The notes under the pieces were generated by a model. It was not told where the DNA came from, did no database searches, and saw nothing but the letters and a program-made list of their open reading frames with translations. A stretch of DNA of 64,000 nucleotides. Source: Streptomyces sp. Edi4. Lineage in GTDB: Bacteria > Actinomycetota > Actinomycetes > Streptomycetales > Streptomycetaceae. Of this stretch, positions 44,455-53,471 are shown piece after piece; position 1 is the stretch's first letter; each line of letters starts with the position of its first letter. Made by a program: the position numbers and the translations under genes. The DNA is taken from contig NZ_JBEJGY010000004.1 of the NCBI RefSeq assembly GCF_040253615.1, positions 5,456,001 to 5,520,000 on the forward strand, read 5' to 3'.

Positions 44455-45915
44455 ATGGCGGAGCCGAGCGGAGCGCGGGACATTCCGGTGCGGGCGCGCC
44501 TCGTCGTCGCGATCACCGCCGTCGGCGCCTGCGCGTGCGCGCTGCCCCTGCTGCGCCCGGGCGTGCCCTGGGCCGCCGTCGCGCTCCTGGCCGGCCTGTA
44601 CGCGCTGTGCGAGTGGCCGGCCCGCTGCCCCGTGCTCGCCGGGCGGGTGGACGTGCCGGTCGCCTCCGGCTCCTTCTTCCCGGGGCTGCTCGCCGCCGTC
44701 TTCCTGCTTCCGCCGGGCGCCGCCGCGCTCGTGGCGGTGCCGGGCGCGCTCCTCGCGTACGTCGAGGACGAGCCCCGCCGGGTGCGCAGGATCTGGCGGG
44801 CCGCCCAGCTCGCCGTCGCCGCGGCCACGGCGGCCCGCTGCCACCAGCTGCTCGGCGGGCGGACCGTGCTCGGCGGCCGCGCGCCCGGGGCGGTCCCCGA
44901 CTTCCCCTACGCCCTGCTGCCGGCCGGGGCCGCCGCGCTGGTCTTCTGCCTCGTCCTGACCGCGCTCGACGGCCTCATCCTGGCCACCGCCGAACGCCGC
45001 CCCGTCGGCACCGCCTGGCGGGGGCTGCTGCTGCGCTCGCTCGCGCCGCACTGTGTGCACGGGCTCGCCGGGCTGATGATGGCGGTCCTGTGGCGCAGCC
45101 GGTTCGGGCCGCCCGCCGCGCTGTTCGTACTGCTGCCCATGTACATCTCCTGCTGGGTCTTCGCCCAGTACCACCGCGAGCGCGCCGCCCACCAGGCCAC
45201 CATCCGCGCACTCGTCCAGGCCGTCGACATCAAGGACAAGTACACGCGTGGCCACAGCGAACGGGTCGGCCGCGCCTCTGAGCTGATCGCTCGCGAACTC
45301 GGCATGGCGGAAGGGCGGCTTGAGGTCATCCGGTTCGCCGGGATCCTGCACGACGTCGGCAAGCTCGGGGTGCCCACCCGGGTGCTCAGGAAGGACGGCC
45401 CGCTCACCCCCGAGGAGCGCGCGGTGATCGAGCTGCACCCCGAGTACGGCCACGAGATGGTGCGCGGCATCGGCTTCCTCGGCGAGGCGCGCGCGGCGAT
45501 CCTGCACCACCACGAACGCCTCGACGGCAGCGGCTACCCATACGGTCTGGTCGGCGCGCAGATCCCCGAGGCCGCGCGAGTGGTGGCGGTGGCCGACGCG
45601 TTCGACGCGATGACCTCCACCCGCTCCTACCGCCGGGCCCGGCCCGTCACGGCGGCCGTCGGCGAGCTGCGGCGGTGCGCGGGCGCGCAGTTCGACCCGC
45701 GCGTGGTGGAGGGCCTGGTGCGGGCGCTCTCACGCCACGGCTGGCACGTGGAGGTCACCGCGGCCGAGCCGGCCGCCGCCGCCCCGCGCGGAAACGTGCC
45801 TGTGCCCGGGCCGACCGGGCGGACCGGGCCGTCCGGGCCGTCGGCGGACGGGCGCAGGCCGCCCGCCGACGGCCCGCGCCCCGCCGCCCGCCCCTCCAGC
45901 ACACCCGGCGCCTGA
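44455..45915 (+). CDS. Membrane HD-GYP phosphodiesterase-like protein
   Basis: 486 aa. About six N-terminal transmembrane helices (residues 20-240) precede a complete HD-GYP domain: HSERVGRASEL, HDVGK (H299, D300), HPEYGHEMV, HHHERLDGSGYPYG (G360-Y361-P362). HD-GYP domains hydrolyse cyclic di-GMP or related dinucleotides. A Pro/Gly/Ala tail (after about 440) is disordered. ATG 44455 has GGGGAGG 8 nt upstream. The next gene follows after one nucleotide. Confidence 0.85.
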   Translation: MAEPSGARDIPVRARLVVAITAVGACACALPLLRPGVPWAAVALLAGLYALCEWPARCPVLAGRVDVPVASGSFFPGLLAAVFLLPPGAAALVAVPGALLAYVEDEPRRVRRIWRAAQLAVAAATAARCHQLLGGRTVLGGRAPGAVPDFPYALLPAGAAALVFCLVLTALDGLILATAERRPVGTAWRGLLLRSLAPHCVHGLAGLMMAVLWRSRFGPPAALFVLLPMYISCWVFAQYHRERAAHQATIRALVQAVDIKDKYTRGHSERVGRASELIARELGMAEGRLEVIRFAGILHDVGKLGVPTRVLRKDGPLTPEERAVIELHPEYGHEMVRGIGFLGEARAAILHHHERLDGSGYPYGLVGAQIPEAARVVAVADAFDAMTSTRSYRRARPVTAAVGELRRCAGAQFDPRVVEGLVRALSRHGWHVEVTAAEPAAAAPRGNVPVPGPTGRTGPSGPSADGRRPPADGPRPAARPSSTPGA

Positions 45916-45916
45916 C

Positions 45917-47173
45917 ATGGCCCGCCGCCCGACCCTGCCCGTGCTCACCGCCCACACCCTGGCCTGGGCGCTCACCGCCTGGGCGCTCGCGGCGACCGTG
46001 CGCGGCCCGCTCGCCGAGCCCCGCACCGCCGTCGCCTTCGGCGCGCTCATCGCGGTGGGCGAGCTGGCCCGCTGGGGCGCCAGGGACGGCGAACGCGACC
46101 CCGCCCCGCTCGCCTCCGCCGGAGCCCTCGCCTACGCCCTGCTCGGCCAGAACGCCGGGCACCCCACCGGGCACGGGGTGCTCCAGGTGATCGCCGTGGT
46201 GGTGGCCGCGTCCCTCCTCGGCTGCGTACCGCACGTGGCCGCCGGGCGCGGGCCGGGCCCGGACGAAATGGCCCGCCGGGTGCTCACCGCGGGCTTCGCC
46301 GCCGTCTGTTTCCAGCCGCTCTCCGACTCGGGGCTGCTGGACGACTGGTCCGGGCACGGACCCCGCGCCGCGTTGGTTCTCCTGCTGCTGCTCGTCCTGA
46401 CCGCGCTGTGCGACGCGGTGGTCGCCGCCCTGCTCCTGTACGCCCGCACCCGCCACCCCTTCGGCCCGCTCCTGCGCGACGAGCTGCGCGGCCTGCTCGG
46501 CATCGGGTCGGCCGTCGTCGCCACCGGCACCGTCATGGCCCTCGCGGTCGCCGTGGCGGGCCTGTGGGCGCTGCCGGTGTTCTGTGTGCCGCTGCTCCTG
46601 ACCCAGCTCGCGTTCCGGCGGTACGCGGCCGTACGCACCACCTACCGCCAGACCATCACCTCACTGGCCCGCGCCACCGAGATCGCCGGATACACCACGG
46701 CGGGCCACGCGCGCCGGGTCGCCCAGCTCAGCCGGGCCGTCGGGCGCGAGCTCGGGCTCGGCGCGAGCGAGCTGACCGTCCTCGAGTACGCCGCGCTCAT
46801 GCACGACATCGGGCAGCTGTCCCTGCTCGACCCCGTGCCCGCCGGCGCCACCGCCGTCCTGCCCCCCGCCGAACAGCGCCGCATCGCCCTGCTCGGCGGC
46901 GCCGTCGTGCGCCAGACCGGGGTGCCCGCCGACGTCGCCCGCATCGTGGAACGCCAGGCCGACCCGTACCGGGAGCAGCCGCTCGCCGCCCGCATCATCC
47001 GCGCGGTCAACGCCTACGACGACCTCGCGGAGGGCGCCGAGGACCCCGGCGGCCCGCTGAACGCACTCGAACAGCTGCGCCTGGGCACCGGCCGTGACTA
47101 CCATCCGCACGTTGTCGAGTCCCTGGCACGCGTGCTGGCCCGGGGCTGTCTGACCCGGGTCCCACCTGGGTAA
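45917..47173 (+). CDS. Membrane protein with degenerate HD-GYP domain
   Basis: 418-aa paralogue of the upstream gene: N-terminal membrane helices, then an HD domain with AGHARRVAQLSRA and HDIGQ (H296, D297). The lysine of HDxGK is Gln, the HHE segment reads VERQADPYREQ, and no GYP is present, so it is probably catalytically impaired and may regulate or dimerise with its neighbour. ATG is 2 nt after the previous stop. Confidence 0.8.
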   Translation: MARRPTLPVLTAHTLAWALTAWALAATVRGPLAEPRTAVAFGALIAVGELARWGARDGERDPAPLASAGALAYALLGQNAGHPTGHGVLQVIAVVVAASLLGCVPHVAAGRGPGPDEMARRVLTAGFAAVCFQPLSDSGLLDDWSGHGPRAALVLLLLLVLTALCDAVVAALLLYARTRHPFGPLLRDELRGLLGIGSAVVATGTVMALAVAVAGLWALPVFCVPLLLTQLAFRRYAAVRTTYRQTITSLARATEIAGYTTAGHARRVAQLSRAVGRELGLGASELTVLEYAALMHDIGQLSLLDPVPAGATAVLPPAEQRRIALLGGAVVRQTGVPADVARIVERQADPYREQPLAARIIRAVNAYDDLAEGAEDPGGPLNALEQLRLGTGRDYHPHVVESLARVLARGCLTRVPPG

Positions 47174-47290
47174 CCCAGGAGTAATGAGCGGCCTTCCGGC
47201 CGGGCATGGTTGGATGCGAAAAGAACCCAGAAAACTGGGAGACCGTAAGACCGACCCGGTAGTCGGGGCCGGTCTGGGCAGGCGGGAATC

Positions 47291-48271
47291 GTGAGGATCT
47301 TCGGCAAGGGACGGCACCGGCCCTCCGCCTCGTGGCGGCAGGCCACAGACCGTGCGTTCACGCTGATCGGCGACGGCAGGTACGAGGACGCCGGCGCGCT
47401 GCTGACGCGCGCCGCCGACCTGGAGCCCTGGCTGTCGGAGTCCTGGTTCAACCTGGCGCTCCTGCACAAGTTCCGGCACGACTGGGAGCAGGCCAGAGCG
47501 GCGGGGCTGCGCGCCGTGGCGCTGCTGGACAAGGAGACCGGCGCCCCCGACTGGTGGAACGTCGGCATCGCGGCCACCGCGCTCCAGGACTGGCCGCTGG
47601 CCCGCCGTGCCTGGCAGGCGTACGGCCTGAAGGTGCCCGGCGAGGCCACCGGCAGCGGCGAGCCCGTCGGCATGGAGCTGGGCAGCGCCGCCGTGCGCCT
47701 GTCGCCCGAGGGCGAGGCCGAGGTGGTGTGGGGCCGCAGGCTGGACCCCGCCCGCATGGAGGTCCTGTCCATCCCGCTGCCGTCCTCGGGGCGGCGCTGG
47801 GGCGAGGTCGTGCTCCACGACGGCGTCCCGCACGGCGAGCGCACCACGGCGGCCGGGCCGTCCTTCCCGGTCTTCGACGAGATCGAGTTGTGGGCGCCCT
47901 CGCCCGTGCCGACCTGGGTCGTTCTCCTGGAGGCCGCCACCGAGGCCGACCGGGACGCCCTGGAGCGCCTGGCGGCCGACGCGGGCTTCGCCGCGGAGGA
48001 CTGGTCCTCCTCGGTGCGGCTGCTGTGCCGGGCCTGCTCGGAGTCCCAGATGCCGAGCGACGAGGGCGACGGCGAGCACCTGGACCCGCACGACCACAGC
48101 GAGCCCGGCCACCCCGGCCCGCTGGGCCACCGCACCAACGGCGACCTGTGGGTCCCCGAACGCGAATGCGGCCTCGCGGCCCCGGCCGGTCTGGTGCGCG
48201 GGCTCCTGGACGGCTGGGTGGCCGACAATCCGGACAGCCGCGAGTGGCGGGATCTGGAAGAAGTCTGCTGA
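47291..48271 (+). CDS. Tetratricopeptide-repeat protein
   Basis: 326 aa. TPR-like helices occupy about 15-110 (ATDRAFTLIGDGRYEDAGALLTRAADLEP; ESWFNLALLHKFRHDWEQARA). The remainder is a conserved streptomycete region with a cysteine pair (LLCRAC) and a His/Asp/Gly-rich loop that could bind metal. No enzyme motif. GTG 47291. A small CCCAG/CTGGG hairpin lies in the leader near 47227. Confidence 0.72.
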   Translation: MRIFGKGRHRPSASWRQATDRAFTLIGDGRYEDAGALLTRAADLEPWLSESWFNLALLHKFRHDWEQARAAGLRAVALLDKETGAPDWWNVGIAATALQDWPLARRAWQAYGLKVPGEATGSGEPVGMELGSAAVRLSPEGEAEVVWGRRLDPARMEVLSIPLPSSGRRWGEVVLHDGVPHGERTTAAGPSFPVFDEIELWAPSPVPTWVVLLEAATEADRDALERLAADAGFAAEDWSSSVRLLCRACSESQMPSDEGDGEHLDPHDHSEPGHPGPLGHRTNGDLWVPERECGLAAPAGLVRGLLDGWVADNPDSREWRDLEEVC

Positions 48272-48351
48272 ACGGCAGCGGAGCCCGGCCGGGCCTGGCC
48301 TTAGGCTGTACGGGATCGGAATCAGGTTTTTGAGGAAGGCTTACGGCGGAC

Positions 48352-48984
48352 ATGGCGCAGCAGCAGACGGACCAGCAGGTCGAGAACGACGGGTTCGTCG
48401 TGGACACGGAGGACTGCGAGGCGCGTGAGCTGGCCCACCGCGAGCGCGGCACCGCCCGCCCGATCACGGTCGTCGGCAACCCGGTCCTGCACAAGGAGTG
48501 CAAGGACGTCACCGCCTTCGACGGCGAGCTGGCCCAGCTCATCGACGACATGTTCGCCAGCCAGAAGGCAGCCGAGGGCGTGGGCCTCGCGGCCAACCAG
48601 ATCGGCGTGGACCTGAAGGTCTTCGTCTACGACTGCCTGGACGACGAGGGCGTGCGGCACGTCGGCGTCGTCTGCAACCCGGTCATCGAAGAGCTCCCGG
48701 CCGAGCTGCGCGTCCTTGACGAGTCCAACGAGGGCTGCCTCTCGGTCCCGACCGCGTACGCCGAGCTGGCCCGCCCCGACTACGCCGAGGTCAGCGGCCA
48801 GGACGCCGAGGGCAACCCGATCAAGGTGCGCGGCACCGGCTACTTCGCGCGCTGCCTCCAGCACGAGACGGACCACCTGTACGGGCGGCTCTACATCGAC
48901 CGCCTCTCCAAGCGCGACCGCAAGGACGCGCTGAAGCAGATGGCGGAGGGCACCGCCCGCTACGAGACGGTCCCGAACAACTGA
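48352..48984 (+). CDS. def: Peptide deformylase
   Basis: 210-aa metalloenzyme removing the formyl group from nascent proteins. The three signature motifs are present: GVGLAANQIG (76-85), EGCLS (127-131, metal ligand C129) and QHETDH (170-175, ligands H171 and H175, catalytic E172). A 30-residue N-terminal extension is longer than in E. coli Def. ATG 48352 follows GAGGAAGG. Confidence 0.95.
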   Translation: MAQQQTDQQVENDGFVVDTEDCEARELAHRERGTARPITVVGNPVLHKECKDVTAFDGELAQLIDDMFASQKAAEGVGLAANQIGVDLKVFVYDCLDDEGVRHVGVVCNPVIEELPAELRVLDESNEGCLSVPTAYAELARPDYAEVSGQDAEGNPIKVRGTGYFARCLQHETDHLYGRLYIDRLSKRDRKDALKQMAEGTARYETVPNN

Positions 48985-49003
48985 CGCGGTACGCCCATGA
49001 GTT

Positions 49004-49045
49004 GAGGCCCCGCCCCCCGGAGTTCGCCTGGGGGAGCGGGGCCTC
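49004..49045. terminator. Bidirectional terminator between def and nrdB
   Basis: GAGGCCCCG/CGGGGCCTC outer stem with an inner CCCCC/GGGGG stem, in the 78-bp gap between the convergent def and nrdB stops. Confidence 0.65.
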
Positions 49046-49062
49046 GGCCGTTCACGACGGGC

Positions 49063-50079
49063 CTAGAACTCCTCGTCGAAGCCCACCGAGCCCTCGACGG
49101 CCACCTGGTAGGCGGACGGGCGGCGCTCGAAGAAGTTCGTCAGCTCCTGGACGCCCTGGAGCTCCATGAACGAGAACGGGTTCGACGAGCCGTACACCGC
49201 AGGGAAGCCGAGCCGGGTCAGGCGCTGGTCGGCGACGCACTCCAGGTACTCGCGCATCGACTCGGTGTTCATGCCGGGCAGGCCCTCACCGCACAGGTCG
49301 CGGCCGAACTGGAGCTCGGCGGCGACCGCCTCCTTCAGCATGTCGGTGACCTGCTGCTCCAGCTCGTCGTCGAAGAGGTCCGGCTCCTCCTTGCGGACGG
49401 TGTCCACGACCTCGAAGGCGAAGTTCATGTGCATCGTCTCGTCGCGGAACACCCAGTTGGTGCCGGTCGCCAGGCCGTGCAGCAGGCCCCGGCTGCGGAA
49501 CCAGTAGACGTAGGCGAAGGCCCCGTAGAAGAACAGGCCCTCGATGCACGCCGCGAAGCAGATCAGGTTGAGCAGGAAACGGCGCCGGTCGGCCTTGGTC
49601 TCCAGACGCTCCAGCTTTTCGACCTCGTTGATCCACTTGAAGCAGAACTGGGCCTTCTCGCGGATGGAGGGGATCTCCTCGACCGCGTCGAACGCGGCGG
49701 CGCGGTCCTCCGGGTCGGGCAGGTAGGTGTCGAGCAGCGTCAGATAGAACTGGACGTGCACGGCCTCCTCGAAGAGCTGACGGCTCAAGTAGAGCCGCGC
49801 CTCGGGGGAGTTGATGTGCTTGTAGAGCGTGAGCACCAGATTGTTGGAGACGATCGAGTCGCCCGTCGCGAAGAACGCGACCAGGCGGCCGATCATGTGC
49901 TGCTCGCCCGGCGTGAGCTTGGCGAGGTCGGCGACGTCGGAGTGGAGGTCGACCTCCTCCACGGTCCAGGTGTTCTTGATCGCGTCCCGGTAGCGCTCGT
50001 AGAAGTCCGGGTAGCGCATGGGGCGCAGGGTCAGTTCGAAACCCGGGTCGAGCAGGTTCTTGTGTTCGGTCGAGCTCAT
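49063..50079 (-). CDS. nrdB: Class Ia ribonucleotide reductase, small subunit
   Basis: 338-aa di-iron/tyrosyl-radical subunit. Iron-ligand segments visible: FFATGDSIVSNN (Asp), EEAVHVQFYLTLLDTY (Glu, His, radical Tyr region), ACIEGLFFYGAF (Glu) and RDETMHMNFAFE (Glu, His). The C-terminal EGSVGFDEEF resembles the tail that docks into NrdA. The start overlaps the nrdA stop (TAATG), so expression is coupled and under the same B12 riboswitch. No nrdS-like gene follows. Confidence 0.94.
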   Translation of the reverse strand: MSSTEHKNLLDPGFELTLRPMRYPDFYERYRDAIKNTWTVEEVDLHSDVADLAKLTPGEQHMIGRLVAFFATGDSIVSNNLVLTLYKHINSPEARLYLSRQLFEEAVHVQFYLTLLDTYLPDPEDRAAAFDAVEEIPSIREKAQFCFKWINEVEKLERLETKADRRRFLLNLICFAACIEGLFFYGAFAYVYWFRSRGLLHGLATGTNWVFRDETMHMNFAFEVVDTVRKEEPDLFDDELEQQVTDMLKEAVAAELQFGRDLCGEGLPGMNTESMREYLECVADQRLTRLGFPAVYGSSNPFSFMELQGVQELTNFFERRPSAYQVAVEGSVGFDEEF

Positions 50080-52457
50080 TACTGGCAGGCCTCGCAGGAC
50101 TCGGGGTTTTCCAGGGAGCAGGCGACGGCGTCGGCGTCGGGGGCCGCCTGCTGAGTGGGGATGGTGGTGGCCTGGGCGGCGCGGGCGATGCGGGTCGCCG
50201 GGCGCGAGCGCAGGTAGTACGTCGTCTTCAGGCCCTGCTTCCAGGCGTACGCGTACATCGACGACAGCTTGCCGATGGTGGGCGTCTCCAGGAACAGGTT
50301 GAGCGACTGCGACTGGTCGAGGAAGGGGGTGCGGGCGGCGGCCATGTCGATCAGGCCGCGCTGCGGGATCTCCCACGCCGTGCGGTACAGGGCGCGCACG
50401 TCGGCCGGGATCCAGCCGAAGCCCTGCACCGAGCCGCTGGCCTCGCGCAGCGCCTCCCGCGTCTGCGCGTCCCATACGCCGAGGTTCTTCAGCTCCTCCA
50501 CCAAGTAGCCGTTGACCTGGAGGAATTCACCGCTCAGGGTCTCGCGCTTGAACAGGTTGGAGACCTGCGGCTCGATGCACTCGTACACGCCCGCGATGGA
50601 GGCGATGGTCGCGGTCGGGGCGATCGCAAGGAGCAGCGAGTTGCGCATGCCGACCGCGGCGATCCGCTCGCGCAGGGCGGCCCAGCGCTCGGGCCAATTC
50701 AGCTCGACGTCGTAGTGGTCGGGGTGCAGCACGCCGCGCGCGGTGCGGGTCCTGTCCCACGCCGGCAGCGGGCCTGACCGCTCGGCGAGGTCGGCGGAGG
50801 CCTCGTACGCGGTCAGCATGATCCGCTCGGACAGCTTCGTCGACAGGGCCCTCGCCTCGGGGGAGTCGAAGGGCAGGCGCAGCTTGAAGAAGACGTCCTG
50901 GAGGCCCATCGCGCCCAGGCCCACCGGGCGCCACCGGGCGTTGGAGCGGCCGGCCTGCTCGGTCGGGTAGAAGTTGATGTCGACGACCCGGTCGAGGAAG
51001 GTCACCGCGGTGCGGACGGCGTCGTCAAGGCGCTCCCAGTCGATGCCCTGGGACTCGGTGTCCACGAACGCGCCGAGGTTGACCGAGCCGAGGTTGCACA
51101 CGGCCGTCTCGCCGTCGTCGGTCACCTCGAGGATCTCGGTGCACAGGTTGGAGGAGTGCACCGTGTGGCCGGGCTCCGCCGTCTGGTTGGCGGTGCGGTT
51201 GGAGGCGTCCTTGAACGTCATCCAGCCGTTGCCGGTCTGCGCGAGGGTGCGCATCATGCGGCCGTACAGGTCGCGCGCGGGCATGGTCTTGCGGGCGAGC
51301 CCGGCGGCCTCGGCCTTGCGGTATGCGGCGTCGAACTCCTCGCCCCACAGGTCCACGAGCTCGGGCACGTCGGCCGGCGAGAACAGCGACCAGGCGCCGT
51401 CGGCCTCCACGCGGCGCATGAACTCGTCGGGGATCCAGTGCGCGAGGTTCAGGTTGTGCGTACGGCGCTGGTCCTCGCCGGTGTTGTCGCGCAGCTCGAG
51501 GAACTCCTCGATGTCGGAGTGCCAGGTCTCCAGGTACACCGCGGCCGCGCCCTTGCGGCGGCCGCCCTGGTTGACCGCGGCCACCGAGGCGTCCAAGGTC
51601 TTGAGGAAGGGGACGATGCCGTTGGAGTGGCCGTTGGTGCCCCGGATCAGCGAACCGCGCCCACGCACCCGGGAGTAGGAGAGCCCGATGCCGCCCGCGT
51701 GCTTCGAGAGCCGCGCCACCTGGTGGTAGCGGTCGTAGATGGAGTCCAGCTCGTCCAGCGGCGAGTCGAGCAGGTAGCAGGACGACATCTGGGGGTGTCG
51801 GGTGCCGGAGTTGAAGAGCGTGGGGGAGGACGGCAGGTAGTCCAGGCGGCTCATCAGGCCGTACAGGGACGCCACTTCGTCCAGGGCGCGCGCCGACTCG
51901 TCCTCGGCGAGGCCGGACGCCACGCGCAGCATGAAGTGCTGGGGGGTCTCGACGACCTTGCGGGTGATCGGGTGGCGCAGCAGGTAGCGGGAGAAGAGGG
52001 TGCGCAGGCCGAAGTAGCCGAAGCGGTCGTCGGCGCCGTCGGCGAGCGCGGCGTCCACCAGGGAGTCCAGGCGGGCGGCGTGGGCGCGGACGAACGCGAG
52101 GGTGCGGTCGGCGATCAGACCCTCGCGGTGACCGGTCTCCACGGAAGCCGAGAACGACACAGCGCCCTGGCTCGCGGCCTCTTCGGCGATGGTGACCGTC
52201 AGGAGGCGGGCGGCGAGTCGGGAGTACGCCGGGTCCTCGGAGATGAGCCCCGCGGCCGCCTCGGTGGCCAGCTCCCGCAGCTCGGCCGCGTCGGAACGGG
52301 CGTTGCGGCCCCGCAGCGCGGCGGCGGCGACCCGGCCCGGGTCGGTGTCCGGGAGGTCGGCGGTGAACTCGGTCAGGGTCCGCAGCAGCGCGGTCCCGGG
52401 GGCATCCGCGAGCTCATCGGTGATCGCTGAAGCGGGATCCGCTGGGGCGATGGTCAC
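50079..52457 (-). CDS. nrdA: Class Ia ribonucleotide reductase, large subunit
   Basis: 792-aa oxygen-dependent reductase making dNDPs. Catalytic segments: SSCYLLDSP (first redox Cys), HSSNLCTEI (Asn, radical Cys, Glu), NLGSVNLGAF (second redox Cys) and the C-terminal shuttle pair CEAC. GTG 52457 gives MTIAPADPAS and has GGAG about 9 nt upstream; longer reading toward 52742 runs through the riboswitch. Streptomyces also carry a B12-dependent class II enzyme elsewhere, which explains B12 repression of this operon. Confidence 0.95.
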   Translation of the reverse strand: MTIAPADPASAITDELADAPGTALLRTLTEFTADLPDTDPGRVAAAALRGRNARSDAAELRELATEAAAGLISEDPAYSRLAARLLTVTIAEEAASQGAVSFSASVETGHREGLIADRTLAFVRAHAARLDSLVDAALADGADDRFGYFGLRTLFSRYLLRHPITRKVVETPQHFMLRVASGLAEDESARALDEVASLYGLMSRLDYLPSSPTLFNSGTRHPQMSSCYLLDSPLDELDSIYDRYHQVARLSKHAGGIGLSYSRVRGRGSLIRGTNGHSNGIVPFLKTLDASVAAVNQGGRRKGAAAVYLETWHSDIEEFLELRDNTGEDQRRTHNLNLAHWIPDEFMRRVEADGAWSLFSPADVPELVDLWGEEFDAAYRKAEAAGLARKTMPARDLYGRMMRTLAQTGNGWMTFKDASNRTANQTAEPGHTVHSSNLCTEILEVTDDGETAVCNLGSVNLGAFVDTESQGIDWERLDDAVRTAVTFLDRVVDINFYPTEQAGRSNARWRPVGLGAMGLQDVFFKLRLPFDSPEARALSTKLSERIMLTAYEASADLAERSGPLPAWDRTRTARGVLHPDHYDVELNWPERWAALRERIAAVGMRNSLLLAIAPTATIASIAGVYECIEPQVSNLFKRETLSGEFLQVNGYLVEELKNLGVWDAQTREALREASGSVQGFGWIPADVRALYRTAWEIPQRGLIDMAAARTPFLDQSQSLNLFLETPTIGKLSSMYAYAWKQGLKTTYYLRSRPATRIARAAQATTIPTQQAAPDADAVACSLENPESCEACQ

Positions 52458-52597
52458 GTGGGGGGCACTCCCTCGCTCGGCACGGGGCCTTCGGGGGAGG
52501 CGTCGGCGCGCGTCGGGGCAGCCCTCAGCGCGTCGTCCACCGGCCCAACCGCGAGGCCCGGACGTCTGGCACCCGGATCGGTCGAACCGGGAGCGCC

Positions 52598-52695
52598 GTC
52601 GGCAGGTTGTCGGACTCGGCCCGTACGTATCCGTACGAGTCATACCGTTGCGGGACAGTTCCGGATTCGCACCGGATTCCCCTGCGGCGACAGCG
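52598..52695 (-). promoter_or_regulatory. Cobalamin (B12) riboswitch of nrdAB
   Basis: On the minus strand the leader reads GGGGAATCCGGTGCGAATCC, then GGAACTGTCCCGCAACGGTA, and ends with a B12 box GAGTCCGACAACCTGCCGAC. These are the conserved core elements of cobalamin riboswitches in the right order and spacing. It lies 140 nt upstream of nrdA. A B12 riboswitch repressing nrdABS is documented in S. coelicolor. Confidence 0.93.
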
Positions 52696-52701
52696 AGGAC
52701 G

Positions 52702-52749
52702 AGCATACATGTGGGGGGCGCTGTGGGTGGCGCCCCCCACATGTTGTGT
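52702..52749 (-). promoter_or_regulatory. Candidate pair of NrdR boxes and hairpin upstream of the riboswitch
   Basis: Two ACATGT cores centred at 52709.5 and 52741.5 are 32 bp (three turns) apart, as expected for tandem NrdR boxes. The right one extends to CCACATGTTGTGT, close to the NrdR half-site. They also form a perfect 14-bp inverted repeat (52707-52720 / 52731-52744). A TATGCT at 52707-52702 is a possible -10 on the minus strand. Confidence 0.55.
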
Positions 52750-52825
52750 CGTCGGTCGATCCGCCTCCGACTGTCAGGGGCCTCCGCTATCGTCGGTGAC
52801 AGAGCCCTGAAGGAGGCGAGCCGAC

Positions 52826-53410
52826 ATGACCGCGACGACTGACCGGCCCCACATGCTGACGGAGGATTTCGAGGCCGTCGCGCGCATAGCCGCCCGTGAG
52901 AGGGAGGGGACGCGGCTCGAATTCATCAACGGGGTCATCAGGAGCAAGGCCATGCCGGACGGGGACCACGGGCGGATCATCCAGTGGCTCACGCGCATCT
53001 GCGTACAGCATCGGCCGGAGCTGTGGTTGCATCCGGGGCAGGGGATCAAGGCTCAGCAGTACCGGGCGGGGCGAGCGATCCCGGGCGGGGCGCTCGCGCC
53101 ATCCGACGCCTTCGTCGGACAGGGTGACTGGGTGGACCCCGAATCGATCCTCATGGTGGTAGAGGTGACCTCGTGGGACTCCGACACGCACCGTCGTGAC
53201 CACGTCGAGAAGCCGCAGGCTTACGCCGAGACCGGCATTCCCCTGTATCTGCTGATCGACCGGGCCGCGTGCGAGGTCTCCGTATACAGCGAGCCCGATG
53301 GCCACCGGTACGCGTCGGTGCGCACCCTCCCCTTCGGCCGGGACATCGAGCTTCCCGAGCCGGTGGGGATCACCCTCCAGACCGAGCAGCTCAAGGACTG
53401 GGTGCGCTGA
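52826..53410 (+). CDS. Uma2-family PD-(D/E)XK nuclease-fold protein
   Basis: 194-aa Uma2/DUF820 protein. The restriction-endonuclease-like core is visible: LEFINGVI, PSDAFV, LMVVEVTSWDSD (E-x-T variant of the catalytic strand) and KPQAYAETGIPLYLLID. Such genes are abundant in Streptomyces with unknown function. ATG 52826 follows GGAGG. Divergent from nrdAB. Confidence 0.85.
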   Translation: MTATTDRPHMLTEDFEAVARIAAREREGTRLEFINGVIRSKAMPDGDHGRIIQWLTRICVQHRPELWLHPGQGIKAQQYRAGRAIPGGALAPSDAFVGQGDWVDPESILMVVEVTSWDSDTHRRDHVEKPQAYAETGIPLYLLIDRAACEVSVYSEPDGHRYASVRTLPFGRDIELPEPVGITLQTEQLKDWVR

Positions 53411-53415
53411 CCCAC

Positions 53416-53460
53416 ACGACGAAGGGCCGTGGCACCCCGGGTGCCACGGCCCTTCGTCGT
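53416..53460. terminator. Bidirectional terminator
   Basis: About 20-bp perfect stem (left arm ACGACGAAGGGCCGTGGCAC from 53416) between the convergent Uma2 and symporter genes. Confidence 0.8.
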
Positions 53461-53471
53461 TCAGCGGAACC

